From Methanomicrobiales archaeon (GTDB lineage Archaea > Halobacteriota > Methanomicrobia > Methanomicrobiales > Methanospirillaceae), in NCBI GenBank assembly GCA_012798365.1, contig JAAZNH010000313.1:1-21902 (forward strand): 21,902 bases of DNA, given 5' to 3'. Made by a program: the position numbers and the translations under genes. Below, piece by piece: positions 8,426 to 14,849 of the stretch. Positions within the stretch are counted from its first letter, which is position 1. Every line of letters starts with the position of its first letter. Below the pieces are notes generated by a model that saw only the letters and a program-made list of their open reading frames with translations, searched no databases and was not told where the DNA came from.

Positions 8426-8745
8426 TTTTTGAAAGTTAATTGTATTTTTGTAGCAGCGATCAGTTGTTTACTGAAATTAATAAACATTTTGAATTACTGA
8501 TCAATAGTTAATAAATTTGTTAAACACTCGTACATAAAAATTTTTTTGCACACATAATTAACACCGACGGAGAACCAGAGATCTCAAACACCTCGTTATA
8601 ATTGTCCCGGCGCATCAGAATATTTTGAGAGAAAAGGAAGCCTATCGAAGAAAAACCCGACAAGTTAACTATTTTAAAACTTTATCCGTGAAAATTTAAC
8701 AAATTTTTTTTACTCATAGACCGCATTCTAATTAAGTGATTACTA
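8426..8745. promoter_or_regulatory. Divergent AT-rich promoter region between the Fwd/Fmd operon and the OsmC-like gene
   Basis: This 320-bp spacer has no gene and is far more AT-rich than its surroundings. It must hold the minus-strand promoter of the ferredoxin-fwdDBAC operon and the plus-strand promoter of the OsmC-like gene. On the minus strand two TTTATTAA boxes (plus-strand TTAATAAA at 8477-8484 and 8508-8515) are candidate TATA elements. On the plus strand TTTTAAAA-type sequence near 8670 is a candidate for the other side. Exact start sites cannot be set from sequence alone. Confidence 0.5.
8470..8525. repeat. Tandem ACTGA...TTAATAAA repeat and imperfect palindrome upstream of the Fwd/Fmd operon
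   Basis: ACTGA followed by TTAATAAA occurs twice (8470-8484 and 8496-8515); the TTAATAAA boxes are 31 bp apart, about three helical turns. The second copy runs into an imperfect palindrome, GTTAATAAATTTGTTAAAC (8507-8525). It could be a binding site for a regulator of the operon or two promoter elements. Confidence 0.35.
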
Positions 8746-9270
8746 ATGTATCTCAATAACATCGACACTGCCCAGTGCATCAGCTACAAAAAGGAGATAG
8801 AAGCAGACCCCAACGAAGCTAAATTCACGGCAAAGATTGAGGGTGACTGGCTCTTTGATGAAGGCGGGCCGCAGTTCCGTTCTTCTGTAAAAACCCGTGA
8901 TAGCCCCTATATTATGGAAGCCAGCCACCCGAACTTTGCCGGCCCCGGTTGCCGTCCCGGCCCGATGGCATTTGGCCTCTTCTGGTTTGCCGCGTGTGTT
9001 TCGAGCACGTTCATGACAGAAGCATCAATGCGAAACCTGCAATTTACATCGATGAAGACACGGGTGGAGGCGGATCTTGATTACACGGCCCAGTTTGATC
9101 TTGGACAAAATCCGCTCATCAGCGAATACCGGGTCTACTTCGATGTTACCGGTGAGGTAACCGATGAGCAGGTTCAGGATCTCAAGGAGTATGCCCTTGC
9201 AAAATGCATGGGAATGTTTACCATCAAAAACGCAATAAGCCTCAGGGCTGAAGCCCGGCTTCTTAAATAA
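8746..9270 (+). CDS. OsmC-like protein
   Basis: The 174-residue product has the OsmC pattern: an N-terminal beta region, then a central helix with GPMAFGLFWFAACVSSTFM holding Cys84, and a C-terminal segment LAKCMGMFTI with Cys154. These two cysteines match the pair used by OsmC/Ohr proteins to reduce peroxides, though many archaeal members have unknown substrates and could handle persulfides. Proline after the second cysteine, usual in OsmC (CP), is replaced here (CMG). GTGAT at 8736-8740 lies five bases before the ATG and supports the start. It heads a two-gene plus-strand unit at the edge of the sulfur island. Confidence 0.75.
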   Translation: MYLNNIDTAQCISYKKEIEADPNEAKFTAKIEGDWLFDEGGPQFRSSVKTRDSPYIMEASHPNFAGPGCRPGPMAFGLFWFAACVSSTFMTEASMRNLQFTSMKTRVEADLDYTAQFDLGQNPLISEYRVYFDVTGEVTDEQVQDLKEYALAKCMGMFTIKNAISLRAEARLLK

Positions 9271-9294
9271 TATGCATTCAACAATCCACATACG

Positions 9295-9765
9295 ATGATG
9301 CGTTTAAACGCCGTTGAACCTGGCACAATACGTTCCGCGGCCGAAGAATATGTCCAATCCGGGCAATTATACTGCCCTGAAGCGATCGTTAAGGCCATCA
9401 ATGACGGTTTTAAGGCGGGTTACCCTAACAGGATTATCGGGTTGGCATCCGGATTCTCATATGGTATAGGGGGGGCAGGATGCTCCTGTGCAGCAGTCAC
9501 AGGTGGCGTAATGGCAATCGGGATGATTTTTGGCAGAAAAGAACCCGGTGATCCAGAGGTTGACCGCTGTCTGGGCCTTTGTCGGGAACTCCATACAATT
9601 TTCTCTGGCCGTCACGGATTCGTCTGTTGCCGCACCCTTATTCACGGGATGGCCCTAAACTCCATACCCCAGAAAGAGCAGTGCATTGACTTCACGGGCG
9701 AAGTTGCCGAGGAGGCCGCAAAAATCATTCTGCGCGAACTGAACCGCGAAAGGTCGCAAGAATAA
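9295..9765 (+). CDS. C_GCAxxG_C_C-type redox protein
   Basis: The 156-residue product resembles the C_GCAxxG_C_C family: YCPEAIVKAI near the N-terminus (Cys27), a glycine-rich GIGGAGCSCAAVTGGVMAIG core (Cys63, Cys65), RCLGLCRELH (Cys92, Cys96), FVCC (Cys111, Cys112) and a late Cys130. Members are small cysteine-rich proteins thought to be redox-active, some carrying Fe-S clusters; no firm function is known. It follows the OsmC-like gene by 24 bases on the same strand, which suggests joint expression. ATG at 9295 is followed directly by another ATG at 9298; neither has a strong Shine-Dalgarno. Confidence 0.75.
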   Translation: MMRLNAVEPGTIRSAAEEYVQSGQLYCPEAIVKAINDGFKAGYPNRIIGLASGFSYGIGGAGCSCAAVTGGVMAIGMIFGRKEPGDPEVDRCLGLCRELHTIFSGRHGFVCCRTLIHGMALNSIPQKEQCIDFTGEVAEEAAKIILRELNRERSQE

Positions 9766-9782
9766 GAAAAACTGCAAAAAAA

Positions 9783-10142
9783 TCAGAACTGCTGTATCCA
9801 GTTCCCGGTTTCGCCCATTGCCTGATGTAGTACTGCGAGAATCCGGTTTGCCTCATCCACGGTTATATTCCACGCAATAAGCTCCCCGCCATCCAGCGCT
9901 ACACCGCCTTTTATGGATAATCCCAAACCGCATTCAATGCAGAGATCTTCCTTTTTTAAGAGATGCGGGAGCTGGCCGGGGAAATCTTTGCCATACATCA
10001 GGGAGCGCAGCGGCTGCGAAGTGTGAGAATAATATAAGAAATCCACGTCTCTTCCCTCAATTGAAAAAAATACATACCAGCGAACATGCCGGAAAAATAC
10101 CGGATTGACGATCCTGATACTGATAGCATCCTTTGTGGTCAT
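9783..10142 (-). CDS. Unknown 119-aa protein with a CxxC pair, last gene of the sulfur operon
   Basis: I do not recognise a family. The protein starts with a strand-rich region (ISIRIVNPVFFRHVRWYVFF), has one CIEC pair (Cys68, Cys71) and a C-terminal helix with a DEANRILAVLHQ segment. It has no signal peptide or clear membrane segment. Its ATG overlaps the stop of the upstream TusA-like gene by four bases (ATGA at 10139-10142), so it is translationally coupled to it and likely part of the same sulfur-transfer unit. It converges with the C_GCAxxG_C_C gene, leaving only 17 bases between the stops. Confidence 0.65.
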   Translation of the reverse strand: MTTKDAISIRIVNPVFFRHVRWYVFFSIEGRDVDFLYYSHTSQPLRSLMYGKDFPGQLPHLLKKEDLCIECGLGLSIKGGVALDGGELIAWNITVDEANRILAVLHQAMGETGNWIQQF

Positions 10143-10387
10143 GAAACCTCCCTGCTGTTCTTCTTTTTCAGGCTCACCCGGAACCGGTTGGTGTCGATCT
10201 TCCGGATCTTCACATCATATCCTGTACGGGAGAACGGTACATCGATCGTATCACGCTGGTCCCGGCGCACAATACATTCAACCAGGGATCCTTCCGGGGC
10301 TTTTTTTAAGAGCATTTTCAGCCGGATCATCAGGTTCGTACAGGTGAGATCCGAGAAGTCGGGGATAGTGCTGATATCATCGGACAT
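10139..10387 (-). CDS. Divergent TusA/SirA-like sulfur carrier
   Basis: This 82-residue protein follows the TusA fold pattern: DFSDLTCTNLMIRLKMLLKK gives strand, a cysteine at residue 16 and the first helix, then EGSLVECIVRR, and a closing TGYDVKIRKIDTNRFRVSLKK. The cysteine takes the place of the sulfur-carrying Cys of TusA, but the usual CPxP is CTNL, so the proline that caps the helix is missing. It may therefore be a carrier with altered partner choice. It lies 12 bases after the DsrE-type gene, with a GAGGGG Shine-Dalgarno overlapping that gene's stop, and is coupled to the 119-aa gene. Confidence 0.62.
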   Translation of the reverse strand: MSDDISTIPDFSDLTCTNLMIRLKMLLKKAPEGSLVECIVRRDQRDTIDVPFSRTGYDVKIRKIDTNRFRVSLKKKNSREVS

Positions 10388-10399
10388 GCGTGCCCCTCA

Positions 10400-11644
10400 T
10401 TAGAAAAGAATTACCCGCTGGTGATTTGCTGCGACACCATTTGGCGAATAGAAGAGCAGGTTACCGAATTCACTTATGCTGATATTCAGAACTCCGGTCA
10501 GTTTCTGGTTCTTGGTCATCCCGCGTTTCTGCAGGGAGGGAGTAAAGCAAAAGAGCTGAAGGTTATCAGTTCCTGAAATGGCATCGATGACTTCCTGCAT
10601 GTTGAAGAGTGGTGAGCCGGCATCAGGAATCTGGGTCCCGGTCAAAGCATAAATCCCGTCCTCGATAAAGATCACCTGGGTCGGGACACCATGAGCTGCG
10701 GCAGCAAGTGCCAGTGACAAACCGCCAAATGCAGACTCTGTCCCGTACGGGTGCCGGGTAATGAGGATAGTGAGCGGGGGGGACCGCTCCCTGTCGAGAA
10801 CAGAAAACGTTGCCTGCATTCCTTCCTTTTTCAGCTGGATGGAGGCACAATTATCTGAGAGGATAATGTGGTTTCTCCGGAACTGGTCGATAATCTCGTT
10901 AAGGTTACGGATCTTTATTGGTTTAATCGTACAGGATGATATTGCAGTTCCCTTCCCGTCGTCCCAGGTGCTGTATCCTCTGGCTGCTGCACAACGTGCA
11001 CAGGCAAGCATCTGGCAGGAAAGACCCCGTTTGGCAGCCTTTTCAAAAACGGCTTCCAGGCCCTCCCCGATATTCTCAAACTCTGTGGGTTTCTGGCCGT
11101 CATGGCCAACATGGACACCATCAAGATAACAGTAGAGATCAACGGAGGCATGGATCTCAAGTGCAGCATTCATTCCTTCAAGAAGGGCGGCTGAAGATCG
11201 GTTCATGTATGGTGATGTCAGGTGCAGGAAACCGACAAGGCTCGGTACCGGCTGTTCGTGCTGCCGTGCCAGTTTCATGACGTCTTTCCAGAATGAAGGC
11301 CTTCCGTTCAGGGCCAGACTGTTGTGAATGATCACCTGGTCCGGATTCTTCATCCGTAAGCGCTCAACCGAGATCCCGCGAAGGGCAAGTTCCTGGCTGT
11401 CACAGACAATTGTCACACAGGGCAGGGAGAGGATGACTTCCCAGAGGGAGAGTGTCTCCGGGTTGTGAAGGCTGTGAAGTGCGTCCCCACTCAGGAAAAG
11501 AGTAAAAACAGCTTGCCGGTTTTTTGTTGAATGGAGCAGATTCTCAGGGTGGAGCTTAATAAAGAAGAACTTCAGGCACTGCTCCACCCAGCCAAGACGC
11601 TCGCTGTTCATTGATTCGTTAAAGAGGAAAAAATGGGAGCTCAT
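10400..11644 (-). CDS. Three-domain DsrE/DsrF-family protein (probable persulfide relay)
   Basis: The 414-residue chain reads as three DsrE-superfamily units. Residues ~45-130 contain FTLFLSGDALHSL and VCDSQELALRGI (Cys81). Residues ~135-225 contain LVGFLHLTSPY, YCYLDGVHVG and MLACARCAAARGY (Cys215, Cys218), the usual DsrE cysteine position before RG. Residues ~290-414 resemble DsrF/TusC: LTILITRHPYGTESAFGGL, QVIFIEDGIYALT and LFCFTPSLQKRGM (Cys366). DsrEFH/TusBCD complexes receive sulfur from TusA-type carriers as persulfides; here the subunits seem fused. The neighbours are TusA-like genes and YeeE halves. AAGGA nine bases before the ATG supports the start, and a TATATAA sequence lies just upstream; ATG at 11611 is an alternative. 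Confidence 0.72.
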   Translation of the reverse strand: MSSHFFLFNESMNSERLGWVEQCLKFFFIKLHPENLLHSTKNRQAVFTLFLSGDALHSLHNPETLSLWEVILSLPCVTIVCDSQELALRGISVERLRMKNPDQVIIHNSLALNGRPSFWKDVMKLARQHEQPVPSLVGFLHLTSPYMNRSSAALLEGMNAALEIHASVDLYCYLDGVHVGHDGQKPTEFENIGEGLEAVFEKAAKRGLSCQMLACARCAAARGYSTWDDGKGTAISSCTIKPIKIRNLNEIIDQFRRNHIILSDNCASIQLKKEGMQATFSVLDRERSPPLTILITRHPYGTESAFGGLSLALAAAAHGVPTQVIFIEDGIYALTGTQIPDAGSPLFNMQEVIDAISGTDNLQLFCFTPSLQKRGMTKNQKLTGVLNISISEFGNLLFYSPNGVAANHQRVILF

Positions 11645-11710
11645 GCCGGTTGTTCCTTATATACCTTTGAAATATGTGAGGTTAAAAATTTTGTATGATT
11701 CAAGACCAGG
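11645..11710 (-). promoter_or_regulatory. Possible internal promoter ahead of the three-domain DsrE gene
   Basis: On the minus strand this spacer reads GGTATATAAGGAAC close to the DsrE-type gene. TATATAA is a good archaeal TATA match but is only 10-17 bases before the annotated ATG, which would place the transcript start inside the gene unless the downstream ATG at 11611 is used. The AAGGA part may instead serve as the Shine-Dalgarno. Confidence 0.25.
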
Positions 11711-11938
11711 TCACTTTTTTGTGAGTTTCAGTTCCCAGAGGCCTGATCCCACTTTGCGGCTCTCAATGGTCATCCCATTGTCCTGTGCATACTGCGGGAT
11801 CGTGTTTGCTGCTGCCGGCGGGTGATCGCAGGTCACAATGAGTTCATCTCCTTTTTCAAGTCCGGCTGTTGATTTCTGGACTGCAAGGAGGCAGTACGGA
11901 CAGACTTTTCCGGTAATATCAAGTTTCTTCGTTGCCAT
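11711..11938 (-). CDS. TusA-family sulfur carrier with CPYC motif
   Basis: The 75-residue product (MATKKLDITGKVCPYCLL) is a standard TusA-size protein with the strand-Cys-helix start and a C-terminal WELKLTKK strand. Instead of CPxP it has CPYC, adding a second cysteine. TusA-like proteins encoded next to YeeE transporters (YeeD/TsuB type) accept sulfur released from imported thiosulfate. The start at 11938 is fixed by a GAGGTGA Shine-Dalgarno (plus-strand 11944-11950) five bases upstream; a longer open frame exists upstream but overlaps yeeE and lacks support. It follows the YeeE half by 14 bases. Confidence 0.85.
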   Translation of the reverse strand: MATKKLDITGKVCPYCLLAVQKSTAGLEKGDELIVTCDHPPAAANTIPQYAQDNGMTIESRKVGSGLWELKLTKK

Positions 11939-11952
11939 CTTTTTCACCTCTC

Positions 11953-12477
11953 CTATGCTCCCATTCCGAGTGATTTCAGGATTGAAACCGCGAGGCCGGA
12001 AACCCACAGGGTGAAAACAACCGACCCGATGCACATGCCAATGACAAAGCAGAACGATTTCACATTTCCCTCAGCAGTCATGACCAGCTGGCGGAGCGGG
12101 CAGCCCCCGAGCAGGACACCAATAAGCCCGACCGCTATTCCTCCGACCAGCGCAAGAATGATGTATCCTGTGATCGTCAGTCCGGCTGGTGCTCCAGAAA
12201 CCGGCGCAAGTCCCTTGCTTATCAGCCAGAAGAATCCTTCGAACGCGGGGGGGAAGACAATTTTGAAGATCAGGAAACCGATGAACGCTCCGAGAATCAG
12301 GGCAAGGAATCCGTACAGGAGCCGGGTGTGACGGAACATAATGAAGTCACGGAACCCGCCAATCGAGCAGAACCCGCTCCTCTGGCCAAGCCACCCGATG
12401 AGAAGCCCGAGCAGGAGTGTCACGATGGGAACCGCGATAACTGCTGTTTCTTTTGATAAGATGCCTGCAAGTGCCAT
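11953..12477 (-). CDS. YeeE/YedE-family membrane protein, half-size (second half)
   Basis: The 174-residue protein has several membrane helices (for example VPIVTLLLGLLIGWLG, GFLALILGAFIGFLIF, IILALVGGIAVGLIGVLL). It carries the family cysteine motifs GFCSIGGFRD (Cys37) and GGCPLRQLV (Cys126). YeeE (TsuA) imports thiosulfate in bacteria using conserved cysteines; YedE relatives are linked to selenium handling. Full-length YeeE is about twice this size with internal two-fold repetition, so this looks like one of two halves that pair with the 12480-13061 product. The start ATG lies two bases after the stop of that gene. Confidence 0.83.
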   Translation of the reverse strand: MALAGILSKETAVIAVPIVTLLLGLLIGWLGQRSGFCSIGGFRDFIMFRHTRLLYGFLALILGAFIGFLIFKIVFPPAFEGFFWLISKGLAPVSGAPAGLTITGYIILALVGGIAVGLIGVLLGGCPLRQLVMTAEGNVKSFCFVIGMCIGSVVFTLWVSGLAVSILKSLGMGA

Positions 12478-12479
12478 GG

Positions 12480-13061
12480 TTATGCCTCACGCTCCGCAAG
12501 GGCAGTTGCGATTTTGATCCCTATGACAACCCCGATGATGATCGCAATGACCCCGATAAGAGCCACAACATCACCATACCCAATCCGCAGTCCCATACGG
12601 TAGGGGCAACCTCCCATGAAAAGGGCAAAACTCATGAAAAGGATTCCGCCCAGAAGGTACCAGATATACGATACAGTGGTACCGGCCTTGGTACGGAACT
12701 CCTCATAATATCTCGCAGATACGAAAGCGCCGATGAGGACCCCGATGATGGTGAGAGTCGGCAGGATTGCATTCTGTGAAATCGGCGCCGCGGCAAGTTT
12801 CATGCCGGTAAGATCGTTGATACCGATATTCACGAGATCACGGGTGTGGCAGGCAACACAGAAGCCATAAGCTTCCGGGCCGCCGGCACTGATCAGGAGC
12901 AGTTGTACGATCGCAGCAAGGATACCAATCACGAGCCCTGCAAAAAGAGGATTGCGTGCTATCGTATCAATGAACGATGAGGTTTCTTCTGGCACAGGTA
13001 TGAAATCAGCCATGATCATAGGTGATGAGGCACGGTAAATAAAGTTACTGAAACAATTCAT
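12480..13061 (-). CDS. YeeE/YedE-family membrane protein, half-size (first half)
   Basis: The 193-residue product has the same arrangement as its downstream partner: GFCVACHTRD (Cys68, Cys71) early and GGCPYRMGLRIGYGD (Cys152) late, with hydrophobic helices such as LFAGLVIGILAAIVQLLL and VVALIGVIAIIIGVVIG. The motif set suggests a thiosulfate/sulfur-compound (or selenium) channel formed with the second half. CVAC gives it an extra cysteine. The start is uncertain: ATG at 13061 has no Shine-Dalgarno, and ATGs at 13019 or 13013 (MADFIPVPEE) would give a shorter, more typical N-terminus. It is the first gene of the six-gene minus-strand unit ending at 9783. Confidence 0.82.
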   Translation of the reverse strand: MNCFSNFIYRASSPMIMADFIPVPEETSSFIDTIARNPLFAGLVIGILAAIVQLLLISAGGPEAYGFCVACHTRDLVNIGINDLTGMKLAAAPISQNAILPTLTIIGVLIGAFVSARYYEEFRTKAGTTVSYIWYLLGGILFMSFALFMGGCPYRMGLRIGYGDVVALIGVIAIIIGVVIGIKIATALAEREA

Positions 13062-13145
13062 GATGTTAAGTGAAAAAAGTTGATCGGTTTTTTTACTGAT
13101 ACTGAAGTATTACCCGGAACAATTGTTTTTCAGACAGATACGAGG

Positions 13146-13180
13146 ACGTTGAAAAATTTTCCAACGTGCAAAAAAGAAAC
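13146..13180. terminator. Near-perfect palindrome between the coiled-coil gene and the YeeE operon
   Basis: ACGTTG...CAACGT (13146-13167) is a 22-nt palindrome with a single mismatched pair, next to a minus-strand TTTCTTTTTT run (plus-strand 13170-13179). It lies just after the stop of the minus-strand coiled-coil gene and before the YeeE operon promoter, so it is likely a terminator, though an operator is possible. Confidence 0.4.
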
Positions 13181-13200
13181 GGATGAATAACCTGGAACGC

Positions 13201-13773
13201 TCAGGGAGAAGGACTCTCAGCCATTTTTTCCCGGACTTCATCGTTATGCATGACGATATCAAAGGCAGGACCAGTGAGACAATAGCCCTGCTTGTCAAAT
13301 GCATAGACCGGGAACTTGACGATATCTTCCGGAACCGGCTGTGCGGTGAGTTTTTTAAAGTTGATAAGATCGCGGACATTGAGGCCGATACGGTCACACA
13401 GATCCCTGAGCTCTTTGATCCAGCGCTTGAGATCACGGACATCCGCCCCGTCCCACTTGAAGATCTGGTACAGCTTCATGTAGGCATCCCGTTCGAGAAT
13501 AATGTGGGTTGAAGTCTTGTCGGATTTTAAATAGAAATCAAGGAAGGTTCGGACATCCTTGACCTGCTGGGCATTCTCATACGAGATCGCACGCAATTCC
13601 TTGATGAGATCTTTTGTCTCTTCAGGAGCGGTATTTGGATTAATGGTTCCGATTTGCTTTGAGAGATCCTTAAGGCTCTCTTCAACATCTTTGAGCTCGC
13701 TTATCATATCCTCAAATTTCTGGTTGAGCTCCACCCCGAAGAAAGCCTCCATGTATTCCGACGATTTCGTCAT
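13201..13773 (-). CDS. Unknown 190-aa protein with N-terminal coiled coil
   Basis: I do not recognise a family. The first ~65 residues are strongly charged and heptad-like (KFEDMISELKDVEESLKDLS), suggesting a coiled coil. The middle is helical (VRTFLDFYLKS, DVRDLKRWIKELRDLCDRIG) and the C-terminus has a FPVYAFDKQGYC strand region with a lone Cys. No membrane segment is seen. It is transcribed away from the sulfite-reductase-like gene, with an operator-like spacer between them, and ahead of the YeeE operon, with a probable terminator between. A protein-interaction role is possible but unproven. Confidence 0.7.
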   Translation of the reverse strand: MTKSSEYMEAFFGVELNQKFEDMISELKDVEESLKDLSKQIGTINPNTAPEETKDLIKELRAISYENAQQVKDVRTFLDFYLKSDKTSTHIILERDAYMKLYQIFKWDGADVRDLKRWIKELRDLCDRIGLNVRDLINFKKLTAQPVPEDIVKFPVYAFDKQGYCLTGPAFDIVMHNDEVREKMAESPSP

Positions 13774-13855
13774 AGGTACATAATTGGTAAACTAATGGTA
13801 TAATCATTAGTACTGTGATAACTTCTATCAGTTAACACAACCAATACCTGCTGAT
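13774..13855. promoter_or_regulatory. Divergent promoter region with two palindromes
   Basis: This short spacer separates divergently transcribed genes. ACTAATG (13791-13797) and CATTAGT (13805-13811) are perfect 7-bp arms around GTATAAT, so a TATA-like core sits inside the palindrome. TGATA (13816-13820) and TATCA (13826-13830) form a second palindrome, followed by GTTAAC. The pair looks like operator sites that could control both genes. Neither start codon has a strong Shine-Dalgarno. Confidence 0.45.
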
Positions 13856-14731
13856 ATGGTACGCCAGCGCAGACCAATAAACCAGGACCTCTTTTCCAAA
13901 GGTGGGATCATCACCGAGCGTGATCCTGACTTCTGTATTGTCCGCCTCCGGATGCCGGCCGGGATGATCAGCCCTGCCCAGCTCAAGGAAGTCGGGGAGA
14001 TAGCAGCCCGGTACGGGGTCGAGAAGGTTCACCTCACAACCCGCCAGACCATGGAGTTCCCGCATGTAGACCCCTCAAAGCTGGAACCGCTCCTTGCGGA
14101 CCTGGAGAAGAACGGGACGCCACTTGGCGCAGAGCGCCAGGAGGTTGTTAACGTCACCTCATGCCTTGGCACCCGGAACTGCAAGTTCGGGATCATAGAC
14201 AGTGTTGCCCTGGCTGAAGAGATCGACAAAAAATTTTTCGGTAAGGATCTTCCGGTAAAAGTCCGGATTGCCATATCCTCCTGCCCAAACGGCTGCGAGA
14301 GCGAGCGGCTCAACGAGATCGGGATCACCGGTATCCAGAAACCCATCCGTGACCCGGGCCTGTGTACCGGCTGCGGCACCTGTTGTCATTACTGCCGGGA
14401 GAAAGCGATTGAAGTGATTGACGGGATTGTCGTTCTCCACCCGGGAAAATGCATGGAGTGCGGGTTCTGTATCCTGCCATGCCCCTTCCATATTATCCAG
14501 GGTGCCCCTCCCGAGTATAAGATAACCGTTGGTGGACACAGGGGAAGGCACCCGAAAATCGGAAGGCACCTCATCACGGTAAAGACCCAGGAAGATGTGA
14601 TTCGTGTTGTCGATAAGATCATCTACTGGATCTACCGCCAGGCCTCAACCGATATGATGCTGCCGGAGCAGCTGGATGAACTCGAGTTTGACAAGTTCAA
14701 GCAATCGATAACCCAGATGATAGAGGGCTGA
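13856..14731 (+). CDS. Small sulfite-reductase-like siroheme protein with two ferredoxin clusters
   Basis: The 291-residue product belongs to the nitrite/sulfite reductase superfamily, small Dsr-like type common in methanogens. The siroheme-[4Fe-4S] motif is Cys-X5-Cys (Cys103, Cys109 in TSCLGTRNC) with Cys-X3-Cys (Cys143, Cys147 in SCPNGC). An inserted ferredoxin domain has CTGCGTCCHYC (Cys170-180) and CMECGFCILPCP (Cys199-209). The N-terminal part (HLTTRQTMEFPHV) is the substrate-side domain. It may reduce sulfite or another sulfur/nitrogen oxyanion in the cytoplasm; it lacks the F420H2-oxidising domain of Fsr, so its electron donor must be separate. It lies next to the sulfur-transfer operon and may share its control. 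Confidence 0.88.
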   Translation: MVRQRRPINQDLFSKGGIITERDPDFCIVRLRMPAGMISPAQLKEVGEIAARYGVEKVHLTTRQTMEFPHVDPSKLEPLLADLEKNGTPLGAERQEVVNVTSCLGTRNCKFGIIDSVALAEEIDKKFFGKDLPVKVRIAISSCPNGCESERLNEIGITGIQKPIRDPGLCTGCGTCCHYCREKAIEVIDGIVVLHPGKCMECGFCILPCPFHIIQGAPPEYKITVGGHRGRHPKIGRHLITVKTQEDVIRVVDKIIYWIYRQASTDMMLPEQLDELEFDKFKQSITQMIEG

Positions 14732-14849
14732 TTTTTCAGCCGTCCTTTTTTAGTTCCCGGTATCTGGCGGTTCAGCCGGCAGAAACCTTTAATGTCTCAT
14801 CTGTTCTATTGCCCGCTTGAGGCACTTACAGGTGCCAGGAGGAGAAATC
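14732..14849 (+). promoter_or_regulatory. Spacer with T-rich terminator-like run and hairpin before the KTSC gene
   Basis: After the sulfite-reductase-like stop, T-runs (about 14733-14737 and 14746-14751) could end its transcript. AAACCTTTAATG near 14785 is AT-rich enough for a promoter. GGCAC (14821-14825) pairs with GTGCC (14832-14836) directly before the Shine-Dalgarno AGGAGG (14837-14842), so a small hairpin abuts the ribosome-binding site of the next gene. Confidence 0.35.

Noticed and set aside
11939..12034. Longer N-terminus for the TusA gene
   Set aside because: The extension overlaps the YeeE gene, has no TusA-like sequence, and the strong GAGGTGA signal points to the ATG at 11938.
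11953..13061. YeeE gene broken by a frameshift into two pieces
   Set aside because: Each half has its own start and complete motif pair, and the stop and next start are two bases apart, as in coupled genes. The halves look like homologous repeats, not fragments.
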